From Tateyamaria sp. syn59 (GTDB lineage Bacteria > Pseudomonadota > Alphaproteobacteria > Rhodobacterales > Rhodobacteraceae), in contig NZ_VCBA01000014.1 in the NCBI RefSeq assembly GCF_007995245.1, forward strand, positions 1 through 59,686: DNA of 59,686 nucleotides, given 5' to 3'. The notes beneath the pieces were generated by a model. It worked only from the letters and a program-made list of their open reading frames with translations. It had not been told where the DNA came from and did not search any database. Of the stretch, positions 41,995 through 50,590 are shown in pieces. The position numbers and the translations under genes were made by a program. Within the stretch, counting starts at the first letter, position 1. Every line of letters begins with the position of its first letter.

Positions 41995-42963
41995 ATGTTT
42001 TTCAAAGCATTTGGCGGGGCCATCGCCGCAGCAGTTCTGGCCACCGCTGCCCTTGCAGACACGCCTGTGTTGCGCGCGTCGGTCCTGAAGTTCGGCACCG
42101 TGAATTGGGAACTCGACACGATCAAGCATCATGGCTTTGACACCGCCAATGGTTTCGACTTGCAGGTGCAGGGTGTCGCGGGCGGGTCCGCGGCCAAGGT
42201 CGCCTTTCAGGGTGGAGGGGCCGATGTGATCGTCTCTGACTGGCTGTGGGTTGCGCGGCAGCGGGCGGCGGGCAAGGACTATGTTTTCATTCCGTACTCC
42301 AAGGCCGTGGGTGGTGTGATGGTGCCGCAAGACAGCCCCGCGCAGTCGCTGGCCGATCTGGCCGGGTCCAAGATCGGGATCGCAGGCGGCCCCTTGGACA
42401 AGAGTTGGTTGATCCTGCAAGCCTACGCCGCCCAGGCCCACGGCGCTGATCTTGAGGCGCAAACCGAACAGGTCTTTGCCGCGCCGCCGCTGATCTTCAA
42501 GTCGGCGCTCTCGGGCGAGGTCGATGCCGCGATCAACTTTTGGCATTTCCTTGCCAAGATGGAAGCGTCGGGGATGCGCAAGTTGGTGGATGTGGCGGAG
42601 GCTGCCACAGCGCTCGGACTTGATCCGAACACGCCGCTTCTGGGGTATGTGATCAAGGGTGAGATGCTGCGGGACAATCCTGATCTCGTGAACGGTCTGG
42701 CCGCAGCGTCGCGTGATGCAAAGAACCTGCTTGCGTCGGATGATACGGAATGGGACCGTCTGCGCGACCGGATGAATGCCAAGACCGACGCGCAATTCGA
42801 CGCGCTTAAGGCCGGGTTCCGAGCGGGCATTCCCGACGCCGGTCCGGTCGATGAAGAGGCCGCCGCCCGGATGCTGGCCCTGATGGTCGAGCTAGGAGGT
42901 GAAGACCTGGTGGGCGATGCAAGGGAACTGCCTGCCGGCACCTTCCTGCACTCCGGCAGCTAG
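41995..42963 (+). CDS. ABC substrate-binding protein, NitT/TauT (SsuA-like) family
   Basis: A 322-residue secreted protein (signal MFFKAFGGAIAAAVLATAALA). It has the SsuA/ThiY-like fold marked by LKFGTVNWELDTIKHHGFD, GGADVIVSDWLWVARQR, SLADLAGSKIGIAGGPLDKS and SGEVDAAINFWHFLAKME. The ligand is unknown; proteins of this type next to PQQ dehydrogenases are candidates for uptake of a cofactor or a metal chelate. It is followed directly by its ATPase gene; the matching permease is 14 kb away at 56970. Confidence 0.88.
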   Translation: MFFKAFGGAIAAAVLATAALADTPVLRASVLKFGTVNWELDTIKHHGFDTANGFDLQVQGVAGGSAAKVAFQGGGADVIVSDWLWVARQRAAGKDYVFIPYSKAVGGVMVPQDSPAQSLADLAGSKIGIAGGPLDKSWLILQAYAAQAHGADLEAQTEQVFAAPPLIFKSALSGEVDAAINFWHFLAKMEASGMRKLVDVAEAATALGLDPNTPLLGYVIKGEMLRDNPDLVNGLAAASRDAKNLLASDDTEWDRLRDRMNAKTDAQFDALKAGFRAGIPDAGPVDEEAAARMLALMVELGGEDLVGDARELPAGTFLHSGS

Positions 42964-43578
42964 GTGACGGCCCCACTGCTTGATCTGCGATTAGGGGCGC
43001 TGGCCTATCGGGGCAAGCCCGTTCTGCGGGACATATCCTTTCAACTGGATCGTGGTGATACGCTGGCGCTTGTCGGGCCATCCGGGATCGGAAAGTCATC
43101 CCTGCTGCGCGTCATTGCAGGGTTGAACACGGATTTTGATGGCAGGTCTGATCTGTGCGGCACCAGCGCAATGGTGTTTCAGGAACCGACCCTCCTGCCC
43201 TGGCGGACAGTTGCCGAAAACGTTGCGCTGCCCACCGGGGCGTCGGATCAAGACGTCACGGCGGCCTTGCACGATGTGGGTCTGAAGGGGCGCGGCGCCG
43301 ATTTTCCGGGCCAGTTGTCCCTGGGCCAGCAGCGGCGCCTCGCACTCGCCCGCGCCTTTGCGGTGAAGCCTGATGTGTTGTTGCTGGATGAACCTTTTGT
43401 CTCGCTCGATCCCGATCTGGTGGAAGAGATGATGGCGCTTTTTGCCCGCCTTAGGGCATCGCACGGCGTCGCAACGATCCTAGTGACGCATGCAGAGGAA
43501 GAGGCGAAACGCCTGGCAAACCGCATTGTGACGCTGGGCGGTCAGCCCGCGACAGTCGTGAGCGATATGGCGCCCTAG
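42964..43578 (+). CDS. ABC transporter ATPase, SsuB/TauB-like
   Basis: A short 204-residue ATPase. It has Walker A GPSGIGKSS near residue 39 and Q-loop MVFQEPTLLPWRTVAENVAL. The signature is LSLGQQRRLALARAF, in which Gly-Gly of LSGGQ is altered to LSLGQ. The Walker B reads VLLLDEPFVSLD, and the H-loop is TILVTHAEEE. It begins with GTG right after the binding-protein stop. Its stop overlaps that of the convergent ABC-2 permease within a single CTAG. It probably works with the permease at 56970. Confidence 0.88.
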   Translation: MTAPLLDLRLGALAYRGKPVLRDISFQLDRGDTLALVGPSGIGKSSLLRVIAGLNTDFDGRSDLCGTSAMVFQEPTLLPWRTVAENVALPTGASDQDVTAALHDVGLKGRGADFPGQLSLGQQRRLALARAFAVKPDVLLLDEPFVSLDPDLVEEMMALFARLRASHGVATILVTHAEEEAKRLANRIVTLGGQPATVVSDMAP

Positions 43579-44366
43579 CCCCTGCGCCCGATCCGCGTGC
43601 GCGCGGGATCGTAGCCGACCAGCGCGGCAACCGCGAAGATCGCAGTGGCCAGTAGGGTCCATCCCAGCGCGCTAGGGTTCAATTCGACATAAAGCGCAAA
43701 GCGGATCAGTTCGACCGCATGGGTAAATGGATTCACCGCGCAGATGTCATGCAGCAGTTCCGAGCTTTCCGCCATTTTCCACAGCGGGTAGAGCGCGGAG
43801 GACAAGAAAAACATCGGGAAGATGACGAAATTCATCACGCCCGCGAAGTTTTCAAGCTGCTTGATGAAGCTCGACAGGAGCAGGCCAAGCGCCCCCAGCA
43901 TCAGCCCCGCGACCAAAAGCGCCGGCAGCGCGGTGACATAGCCCCACGCGGGCATCCGGATGTCGAACAGGGCGGCGATGGCGAGGAAGGCATAAACCTG
44001 CAGGACCGAAATGGCCGTCGAGCCCACCAGCCTGCAAAAGAGCAGCCATCCGCGCGGTAGGGGCGAGGTCAGGAGCAGCTTCATAGACCCCATCTCGCGG
44101 TCGTAAACGAGGCTGAGCGACGATTGCATCCCGTTGAACAGCAGGATCATGCCGCACAGGCCGGGGACGATGTAAGTCTCGTAGGTGATGTAGGTCTGGT
44201 AGGGCGGGATAATGCTGAGGCCGAGGGCCGCGCGGAACCCGGCGGCAAAAACGAGCAGCCAGACCAGAGGCCGGACAAGGGCCGCGATGAACCGTTCGCG
44301 CTGGTGGATAAACCGCAGCGCCTCGCGCAGCACGATGGCGCGCATGGAGGTGATGTAGGCGGTCAC
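43575..44366 (-). CDS. ABC-2 type permease of the PQQ alcohol dehydrogenase system
   Basis: A 263-residue integral membrane permease of the ABC-2 (exporter) type with about six helices. It has FIHQRERFIAALVRPLVWLLVFAAGF near residue 18, VPGLCGMILLFNGMQSSLSL, and EMGSMKLLLTSPLPRGWLLF. It matches the permease commonly encoded with PQQ-dependent alcohol dehydrogenases (the ped-type cluster of pseudomonads). The transported compound is unknown. It overlaps the ATPase gene by 4 bp. Confidence 0.88.
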   Translation of the reverse strand: MTAYITSMRAIVLREALRFIHQRERFIAALVRPLVWLLVFAAGFRAALGLSIIPPYQTYITYETYIVPGLCGMILLFNGMQSSLSLVYDREMGSMKLLLTSPLPRGWLLFCRLVGSTAISVLQVYAFLAIAALFDIRMPAWGYVTALPALLVAGLMLGALGLLLSSFIKQLENFAGVMNFVIFPMFFLSSALYPLWKMAESSELLHDICAVNPFTHAVELIRFALYVELNPSALGWTLLATAIFAVAALVGYDPARTRIGRRG

Positions 44367-45079
44367 GCCTCGGCTCCGGTCATGGACAGGAAGCGATCTT
44401 TGAGGCTCACGTCGCCTGCAATGTCCCGCGCTTTCTCCTGCGCCAGTACCTTTGCGCGGTGCAGGATGACCAGGTCGTCGTCAGGCTGCACCTCGTCCGT
44501 CAAATGTGTGGCCCACAGGACTGTCTTGCCCTGATCGGCCAGCGTATGCGCGTAGTCCGTGATGGATGCCCGTGCGGCGGCATCCAGACCCACGGTTGGC
44601 TCATCCAGCAGCAGCACACTGGGATCATGCAGCAAGGCGCGTGCAATCTCGGTCCGACGCCGATGCCCGCCATTCAGGGCGCGCGCCTTTTCCCCTGCCC
44701 GCTCGCGCATGTCGAGTTGATCCAGTGCGGCGTCGATTCGGGCGCGCGCGGTGCGGCCTGACAGGCCATGCAGCGCCGCGAAGTAGTTCAGGTTCTGTTG
44801 GACCGTCAGATCGAGGTCTAACGTCGTTTGTTGAAACACGATGCCCAATTCGGCCAGCGCCGCTCGTGGGTTGTTGCGCAGGTCGTGACCTGCAATGACA
44901 ATCCGCCCCTCAGACGCCACGAACAACCGTGTCAGCAAGTTGAAGAGCGTGGATTTCCCCGCTCCGTTCGGCCCAAGCAGAGCGCAAAACGCACCAGGAG
45001 AGACGCTTAAAGAGACATCCTCCAGCGCCTTTTTCCGTCCGTAAGAATAACTGAGGCCTGCGGCCTCAAGCCCTATCAT
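44363..45079 (-). CDS. ABC ATPase of the PQQ alcohol dehydrogenase system
   Basis: A 238-residue exporter ATPase with Walker A GPNGAGKSTLFNLLTRLF near 37, Q-loop GIVFQQTTLDLDLTVQQNL, and an atypical signature LNGGHRRRTEIARALL in place of LSGGQ. The Walker B is VLLLDEPTVGLDAAAR and the H-loop reads ATHLTDEV. It pairs with the ABC-2 permease downstream and overlaps the small secreted protein upstream by 4 bp. Confidence 0.9.
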   Translation of the reverse strand: MIGLEAAGLSYSYGRKKALEDVSLSVSPGAFCALLGPNGAGKSTLFNLLTRLFVASEGRIVIAGHDLRNNPRAALAELGIVFQQTTLDLDLTVQQNLNYFAALHGLSGRTARARIDAALDQLDMRERAGEKARALNGGHRRRTEIARALLHDPSVLLLDEPTVGLDAAARASITDYAHTLADQGKTVLWATHLTDEVQPDDDLVILHRAKVLAQEKARDIAGDVSLKDRFLSMTGAEA

Positions 45080-45531
45080 TTAATGGTAATGTCCAACCGT
45101 TGCGTTTCGCCCGATGTGCCTGGGATCTTGATGTAGTATGCGCCGGGTTTGATCGCGACGAAACCAATCTCCATCTCACCCGCTTCATCAAACTCGATGC
45201 TGTCGAGGCCGAGCGGGCGGATTTCGAGGCCTTCCACCACAATCTCGTCGATCCAGATGGCGCGGAAGAACTCTGGACCTACTAACGCCAGTTCCTGGCT
45301 GCCGTCGCCCTGAATTTCGAACTCGTAGTACGTACCGGATTTCAGTTCCCATGCGCCTTCGGGTGCAATCGGTTCGCCTGCCGACAGGATGATCGGCGGC
45401 AGGTCTTCCTTGTTGCTGCCGCCAAGCAGGCCAGCCGCACCGAAGCCGGGACCATCATCATCGTCATTGTCTGCCAGCGCAAGTGTGGGCGCGGCAAGCG
45501 CCATTGCGGCAATCAAAGCCAGGGTCTTCAT
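45076..45531 (-). CDS. Secreted protein of the PQQ-alcohol ABC cluster
   Basis: A 151-residue periplasmic protein with signal MKTLALIAAMALAAPTLALA and then an Asp run (DNDDDDGPGFGA) that could bind Ca2+ or a lanthanide ion. An all-beta cupredoxin-like domain follows (GTYYEFEIQGDGSQELALVG; GFVAIKPGAYYIKIPG), but the copper ligands His, Cys and Met are missing. No firm family assignment is possible. It overlaps the ABC ATPase gene and follows the propeller protein gene by 25 bp. Confidence 0.8.
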   Translation of the reverse strand: MKTLALIAAMALAAPTLALADNDDDDGPGFGAAGLLGGSNKEDLPPIILSAGEPIAPEGAWELKSGTYYEFEIQGDGSQELALVGPEFFRAIWIDEIVVEGLEIRPLGLDSIEFDEAGEMEIGFVAIKPGAYYIKIPGTSGETQRLDITIK

Positions 45532-45556
45532 TGGGTTTCCTCCCGAAATTCAGTGA

Positions 45557-46519
45557 TTAGGATCCGGTAGGCCGGAATGCGGCCCCCCAGGGAAAGCGGC
45601 CTACCTTGATGGACTTGATGGCCTCGCGTTTTTCCACGTCGATGACCGTTACGTCACCCGACACACCGTTGGTAGTGAACAGCATCGACCGATCCTCGTT
45701 GAAATCCATGTGCCAGACGCGACGGCCGACGAGGATGTAATCCTCGACCTCATAGGTTTCGGCATTGACTACGGCGACATGGTTCGACGGCCCAAGTGCG
45801 ACAAAGGCGTGGGTGTCACCGGCAGTAAACTCAAAGCCCACGGGCTGCACGCGGTCTGGGTGGACGCCCTGCACCTCAAAGCTCATCTTGGCCTTCTCAG
45901 ACTGGGTCGCGGTATCGAACACGGTCAGCGTCCCGCCGATCTCTGAACTCACCCACATCTCAGCTCCGTCCTTGATGAACTCGGCGTGGCGCGGGCGGCT
46001 GTCGACGAGCGTGTTTGCAAACAGCTCCTGCGTTTCGGTGTCGATCCAGTGGGCCATGTTCGTGGTTTCGGACGTGGTGATGGCGATCTTGCCATCGGGG
46101 CTGACGGCCATGCCCTCCGGCTCCACGCCGACATCAATCTGCGCCACAACCTTGCGGGTTTCGACGTCTACCACTGTCGTGATCGCGTCATCCTCGTTGG
46201 CGATGTAGAGGTGCCGATCATCCGGGTGCAGCACGAATTGTTCCGGGTCGTCGCCCGAGGGCAGCTCGTGCAGGATCTCGCCCGAGTTCGGGTCCATCAC
46301 CTGCACTGCGTTGCTGTCGGAGGCGCAGATATACAAGCGGCTGAAGTCGCTGTTGAACAGGATGCCGCGCGGGCGCTCGCCCACATCATAAGTCTTGATG
46401 ACCTCAAGCGTCTCGGTCGAGATGACGGAAATGGTGTCATCCTTCTCATTCGTCACCCAGATCTCGCCCGCCATCGCGGTGGACGTCAACAGGGAAAACA
46501 TCGCAGTCAAACGGATCAT
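45557..46519 (-). CDS. PQQ-catabolism-associated beta-propeller protein (YVTN repeats)
   Basis: A secreted 320-residue seven-bladed propeller with YVTN-type repeats, such as IWVTNEKDDTISVISTETLE, KTYDVGERPRGILFNSD and LYICASDSNAVQVMDPNSGE. It has the family end, AIKSIKVGRFPWGAAFRPTG. It is commonly encoded with the PQQ alcohol ABC genes; the role is unknown but protein-protein docking in the periplasm is likely. The ATG at 46519 overlaps the stop of the binding protein (ATGA). Confidence 0.9.
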   Translation of the reverse strand: MIRLTAMFSLLTSTAMAGEIWVTNEKDDTISVISTETLEVIKTYDVGERPRGILFNSDFSRLYICASDSNAVQVMDPNSGEILHELPSGDDPEQFVLHPDDRHLYIANEDDAITTVVDVETRKVVAQIDVGVEPEGMAVSPDGKIAITTSETTNMAHWIDTETQELFANTLVDSRPRHAEFIKDGAEMWVSSEIGGTLTVFDTATQSEKAKMSFEVQGVHPDRVQPVGFEFTAGDTHAFVALGPSNHVAVVNAETYEVEDYILVGRRVWHMDFNEDRSMLFTTNGVSGDVTVIDVEKREAIKSIKVGRFPWGAAFRPTGS

Positions 46520-47679
46520 TGGAAGGCCTCGCAATTGCTTTCGGGGCGGTCGAGCCCCAGGCTGTCAAGTTCGTTGGTCTGATGTAGGAACCCCTCAAGC
46601 GGGGCTTGGGCCACCAGCGCACGGGGGTGCGCGATGGCGATGGGTTGGCGCAGTTGGCCGTTCCAGTTGCGGTAGGTCAGCGGACGGCCCTTGAAGCCCG
46701 CCAGCTCGAACTGATCGGACATGATGTATGCGCGGAGGGTTTCGGGGTTGGTCGCATTGGTGCGCGTCACCGCCTCGCCCAGCGTGCGGACGGCAGCCCA
46801 TGCGGCGTAGTCCTGCGCGGTCATCTCGCGCTCGTGTTCTTCCTCGAACCGGGAATGCAGCTGCGCCGCGCCCCATTGTTCTATGACCGGCGACCAGCCC
46901 ACCGACGACAGCCCCTCGGACCCAACCACTGGCCGGGCTTCCCATGTATTATAGAGGACGTAGCGCCCGAAATCGTGCACCTCATCCGCGATGATCAGCG
47001 CGTCGTAGTCGCCGAAGTCCTGCGTGAACAATGGCACCTCTTGCGACGCATTGCGGCGCATGTCGGCGTCGAACGCCCATTCCTTTTCCGCTTCCAGCGA
47101 CAGACCGAACTTGGTGAGTGACCGGCGCATCGCCTCGGCATAGCTGATGTCGGCGGGGTGCGTGCCGGTGATCATGACCAGATCGTCCCAGCGCTTCTTC
47201 ACCAGCATCTGCGCCAGTGCATCGGTGCGCATCGCGTCAGAGGCAAGGGTGTGCAGCAGGTTTCCCCGGCACTCGGCATCGCGCAGGGCCAGATCACCGG
47301 CAGAGGTGTTGAACAATATTGCACCTTCCGCCTCGGCCAGATCGGCAATGGCGGTGATGTCTTCGGGCGTGGCGTCAATCACGAGGTACGGGGACGCAGC
47401 CAACAGGTCGCGCGCGGCGGCCAGTGGATCTTCGCCTTCGTACACCTCTGCCACGGTCAATTCGTATTTCTGGCCGAGAAACTTGCCCGTCGTCAGATTG
47501 TCCGCCAGACCCGTCTGAGCCCCCGCAAGGCCATTGCTTTCCGGGATCGGATCAAGGTTCGACAGGGTCGGAGGCACCGGCTGCTCAACCCGCAAATACC
47601 CGATACTTAGCGTGATCTCTGCACAGACGGGTGCCGCCAGTGCACCCCCAAAGAGCGCACCTAAAACAAGGTGTTTCAC
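46516..47679 (-). CDS. Periplasmic binding protein of the PQQ alcohol dehydrogenase system
   Basis: A 387-residue secreted protein (signal VKHLVLGALFGGALAAPVCA) of the type I periplasmic-binding family, like branched-chain amino acid receptors. It has GYLRVEQPVPPTLSNLDPIP, DDLVMITGTHPADISYAEAM and DFGDYDALIIADEVHDFGRY. It is specific to PQQ alcohol dehydrogenase clusters. The GTG at 47679 is preferred because GGGAGG precedes it and a signal peptide follows; the frame extends upstream to 47949 without signal or homology. It leads the minus-strand operon that ends with the ABC-2 permease. Confidence 0.88.
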   Translation of the reverse strand: MKHLVLGALFGGALAAPVCAEITLSIGYLRVEQPVPPTLSNLDPIPESNGLAGAQTGLADNLTTGKFLGQKYELTVAEVYEGEDPLAAARDLLAASPYLVIDATPEDITAIADLAEAEGAILFNTSAGDLALRDAECRGNLLHTLASDAMRTDALAQMLVKKRWDDLVMITGTHPADISYAEAMRRSLTKFGLSLEAEKEWAFDADMRRNASQEVPLFTQDFGDYDALIIADEVHDFGRYVLYNTWEARPVVGSEGLSSVGWSPVIEQWGAAQLHSRFEEEHEREMTAQDYAAWAAVRTLGEAVTRTNATNPETLRAYIMSDQFELAGFKGRPLTYRNWNGQLRQPIAIAHPRALVAQAPLEGFLHQTNELDSLGLDRPESNCEAFQ

Positions 47680-47842
47680 GAATTTTCCTCCCGCTCCCTC
47701 AAGGCTAACTTGAGCGGGAATTGGGTGTGTATAGGACCATGGTCTTACTCCCTTAGGCCCACAACCAAAGTCGAATATCCCACCCCCGCCCTGTGCCTTA
47801 GGACAGAAGGCAAGAGGAGCACTCATGTCAGGGAGGCATGTG
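47680..47842. promoter_or_regulatory. Divergent control region: binding protein and cytochrome c-550
   Basis: This 163-bp divergent gap carries the recurring dyad in minus orientation, CGACTTTGGTTGT at 47761-47773 (one mismatch). It lies 82 bp before the GTG at 47679 and 69 bp before the ATG at 47843, so one site could serve both operons. On the minus strand, CCTATACAC (around 47726-47734) may be part of a -10 box. Confidence 0.6.
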
Positions 47843-48541
47843 ATGAAAAGCACATCCAAGAAAAGATTTCTGCTGGCCGGCGCATTGACGGCCATTGCAA
47901 CCCTTGCTGTCGCCCATGGTGACGTCGCGCCGCAAGCCGTGGACACCACTGGCCTGCCCGCGATCGAAGGGGATTGGCTGACCGAGAACCCCTACCGCGC
48001 CGACAAGGTGGGCGAGGAAACCTGGTTGCGCGCCATCGAAATCGGCGCCTCGGGCTACAACCAGAACTGCGCGCGCTGCCACGGGCTGGAAGTCGTCTCG
48101 GGCGGTCTGGCACCCGACCTTCGGTTCCTTGAGGCCGAAGAATACGGCGACGAATGGTACATGGAGCGCTTTGTCGAGGGCTACACCCAGAACGGCATCA
48201 CCAAAATGCCCGCTTTTGGTGAGCTTTTGGGGCAAGAAGCCGCCTGGGCTATCCGCACGTATATCGAGGCGCGCCCGGATGATGTTGCCATGGAAGAGGT
48301 TGCGGACGAGCTGAAAACGCTGCGTGACGAATTGGCGGGGTACATCAGCGATGCAAGCGGTGCCGATGCCGACGCTCTCAAGGCGCGGCTTGGCGAAATC
48401 GCGGGCGAAATCCCGACGCTGTCTGGTGCCCCGGTGGCCGACAGCGTGGCCTTCCGCGCGGCCAACCTGATCGACGGGACGCCCGGCGCATACAAGTCGG
48501 CGTCCGAAGCCTTGACGATTGGTCTGTCTGCCGCAAACTGA
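47843..48541 (+). CDS. pedF: Cytochrome c-550, PedF-like
   Basis: A 232-residue periplasmic class I cytochrome c (signal MKSTSKKRFLLAGALTAIAT, then AVAHGDVAPQAVDTTGLP) with haem site CARCH at 76-80. The likely distal Met is in NGITKMPAFGELLG. A helical extension, MEEVADELKTLRDELAGYIS, gives a C-terminal coiled region. The AHGDV...PQAVDT opening is that of PedF, the cytochrome coupled to PQQ ethanol dehydrogenases. It probably accepts electrons from ExaA. It starts at 47843 with GGGAGG upstream. Confidence 0.9.
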   Translation: MKSTSKKRFLLAGALTAIATLAVAHGDVAPQAVDTTGLPAIEGDWLTENPYRADKVGEETWLRAIEIGASGYNQNCARCHGLEVVSGGLAPDLRFLEAEEYGDEWYMERFVEGYTQNGITKMPAFGELLGQEAAWAIRTYIEARPDDVAMEEVADELKTLRDELAGYISDASGADADALKARLGEIAGEIPTLSGAPVADSVAFRAANLIDGTPGAYKSASEALTIGLSAAN

Positions 48542-48545
48542 CGGC

Positions 48546-49445
48546 ATGACATTTCGACAAACGATCTTCTCCCTGGTGGTGTTGGGTCTGTCCCTTGGGC
48601 AGGCGCACGCTGCTGATCCCTGTGCGGATCACGTGCCGCAGCCCAAGCCCCAGAATGTGGGGCGGGACATCGTCGGCAAGGAGCTGGACCAGATCCAGGA
48701 CCAGGGGCACATGCTCTTCGCCGTCTACGAGGATTACCCACCCTATTCGTGGCAAGAGGGCCGTGAACCTATGGGTGTGGACATCGAGATTGCTCGTATC
48801 ATCGCTGAGGATCTGGGTGTCGAGGCGCGCTTCAATTTCGTGGCTGCGGGCGAGAACTTGGACGCGGACCTGCGCAACAATATTTGGCGCGGCGCCCTGA
48901 TCGGCGGCCGTATCGCCAACGTGATGATGCGCATCCCCTATGACAGTGCGTTCAAGTGCCGGGTGGAGCAGGTGGTGTTCACCGGTCAGTACGCAGGCGA
49001 AAGCATCGCGATTGCCTATGACAAGGCGACCTACCCCGAAGAAAAGCCGGTCCCCGCCTATTTCCGGTTCGACACCGTGGGAGTCGAAAACGATTCGATC
49101 TCGGACTTCTACCTGTCCGGTTTCGTGGGGGGTCAGTTGCAGCCAAACATCCGCCGCTTCACCACAACGGCAGAGGCGATGGAGGCGCTGAACACCGGCG
49201 AGGTGAAGGCGGTCATGGGTCCCTTGGGAGAATTGGAGCACGGACTGAGCGACACAAGCGGTGTGCACCAGCCCCCGCTCGCAGGCTTTGCCGTCAGCCA
49301 GTGGACCCTCGGCGTGGCCGTGAATTTCCGCTATCGCCCGCTGTCCTATTCCGTCGACGACGCGATCAATTACGCGCTGCAAGACGGGCGGATTCCGGCG
49401 ATTTATGAGAAATACGGCCTGACCCACCAAACCCCTGAAAGATAA
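48546..49445 (+). CDS. Quinoprotein-associated periplasmic binding protein (MoxJ/XoxJ-like)
   Basis: A 299-residue secreted protein (MTFRQTIFSLVVLGLSLGQAH) with a type II amino-acid-binding fold: FAVYEDYPPYSWQEGREPMG near 64, DIEIARIIAEDLGVEARFNF, and a Cys pair (C32 and C139) that may form a disulfide. It belongs to the quinoprotein-dehydrogenase-associated group that includes MoxJ/XoxJ, which may aid dehydrogenase assembly rather than transport. It lies 4 bp after pedF. Confidence 0.88.
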   Translation: MTFRQTIFSLVVLGLSLGQAHAADPCADHVPQPKPQNVGRDIVGKELDQIQDQGHMLFAVYEDYPPYSWQEGREPMGVDIEIARIIAEDLGVEARFNFVAAGENLDADLRNNIWRGALIGGRIANVMMRIPYDSAFKCRVEQVVFTGQYAGESIAIAYDKATYPEEKPVPAYFRFDTVGVENDSISDFYLSGFVGGQLQPNIRRFTTTAEAMEALNTGEVKAVMGPLGELEHGLSDTSGVHQPPLAGFAVSQWTLGVAVNFRYRPLSYSVDDAINYALQDGRIPAIYEKYGLTHQTPER

Positions 49446-49532
49446 GCACGACTTTGGTCGTACACACTTGGTCGAATGGTGCATGGGCCCCCTGCGCCAT
49501 AGGCTTTCAAACAAGCAAAAGGGGGGCATTCC
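49446..49532 (+). promoter_or_regulatory. cox promoter region with exact dyad
   Basis: The 87-bp gap before coxG holds the fullest copy of the dyad, ACGACTTTGGTCGT at 49448-49461. It is followed by a second half-like TTGGTCGAA (49468-49476) and CATAGGCTTT, a possible -10 region about 25 bp on. The dyad lies 71 bp before the coxG ATG. This links the molybdenum hydroxylase genes to the alcohol-oxidation regulon. Confidence 0.65.
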
Positions 49533-50051
49533 ATGAATCTCAGCGACTCACGTGTCATCGACGCCGACCGGGCCACGGTCTGGGCCGCGATCCTCGATCC
49601 CGAGGTGTTGAAGGCCTGCGTGCCCGGCTGCCAGGAGATGGAGGGCACGGCGGAGGAAGGCTTTACCGCGACAGTAGTGCAAAAGGTCGGCCCGGTGAAG
49701 GCGACATTCAAAGGGGCAGTCACCCTGTCGGATATGCAGGCCCCCGAGAGCGTGAACATCGCGGGCGAGGGCAAGGGTGGCGCCGCGGGCTTTGCCAAGG
49801 GCGGCGCCAAGGTGCGGCTTGAGGCGCAAGGTGACCAGACCGTGCTGCACTACGATGTCGAAGCAAAGGTCGGCGGCAAGCTCGCCCAGCTCGGCAGCCG
49901 TATTATCGATGGCTTTGCCAAGAAGATGGCGGACCAGTTTTTCAACAATTTCCAGGACCACGTGGGCGCCCCTGCGCCTGCCGAAGAACCAGAGCCGGAG
50001 ACGTCAGAAGACGCACCCAAGAAGGGCTGGCTTAAGCGCCTCGTCAGCTAG
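49533..50051 (+). CDS. coxG: CoxG-family membrane-recruitment protein
   Basis: A 172-residue protein of the CoxG/SRPBCC fold: ADRATVWAAILDPEVLKACVPGC near residue 11, KVGPVKATFKGAV, and GSRIIDGFAKKMADQFFNNF. A Pro/Glu-rich linker and a basic tail, KKGWLKRLVS, follow. CoxG proteins help tether molybdenum hydroxylases to the membrane respiratory chain. It is the first gene of coxG-S-L-M. The ATG follows GGGGGG. Confidence 0.9.
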   Translation: MNLSDSRVIDADRATVWAAILDPEVLKACVPGCQEMEGTAEEGFTATVVQKVGPVKATFKGAVTLSDMQAPESVNIAGEGKGGAAGFAKGGAKVRLEAQGDQTVLHYDVEAKVGGKLAQLGSRIIDGFAKKMADQFFNNFQDHVGAPAPAEEPEPETSEDAPKKGWLKRLVS

Positions 50052-50090
50052 GCGCGGACCAACATATCAGACATTCCAAGGGAGGAACGA

Positions 50091-50576
50091 ATGACCAAGG
50101 TAACCATGACGGTGAACGGCAAGACCGTTTCCGGAGACGTGGAAGGACGCACATTGCTGGCGTCCTTTCTGCGCGACGATCAGGGCCTGACGGGCACGCA
50201 TATCGGCTGTGACACATCGCAATGTGGCGCCTGCGTCGTGCATGTGGACGGCGTGGCCGTAAAGTCCTGCACAATGTTGGCGGCGGAAGCCGACGGTGCG
50301 ACCGTTGACACCATCGAAGGGCAAGCGAATGCTGATGGCTCGCTGAATGTGATCCAGCAGGCGTTTCAGGATCACCACGGCTTGCAATGCGGTTTCTGCA
50401 CACCCGGCATGGTGATGTCGGCGGCGGCCCTTCTCAAGGAGAACCCCAAGCCGTCAGAGCAAGAGATCCGCGAGTACCTCGAAGGCAATATCTGCCGTTG
50501 CACCGGCTACCACAACATCGTCAAGGCAATCATGGCGGCGTCCGGTCAGGACGTGACCGCCATCGCCGCTGAATAA
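50091..50576 (+). CDS. coxS: Molybdenum hydroxylase small subunit (2 x [2Fe-2S])
   Basis: A 161-residue iron-sulfur subunit. The plant-type [2Fe-2S] site is [16 protein letters not shown] near 43 with C63 in KSC, and the second cluster is CGFCTPGM near 102 and [10 protein letters not shown] near 137. It relays electrons from the Mo site to FAD in CoxM. It has AGGGAGG upstream and is followed 15 bp later by coxL. The length is typical (about 160). Confidence 0.94.
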   Translation: MTKVTMTVNGKTVSGDVEGRTLLASFLRDDQGLTGTHIGCDTSQCGACVVHVDGVAVKSCTMLAAEADGATVDTIEGQANADGSLNVIQQAFQDHHGLQCGFCTPGMVMSAAALLKENPKPSEQEIREYLEGNICRCTGYHNIVKAIMAASGQDVTAIAAE

Positions 50577-50590
50577 GGGGAGGATAGACA

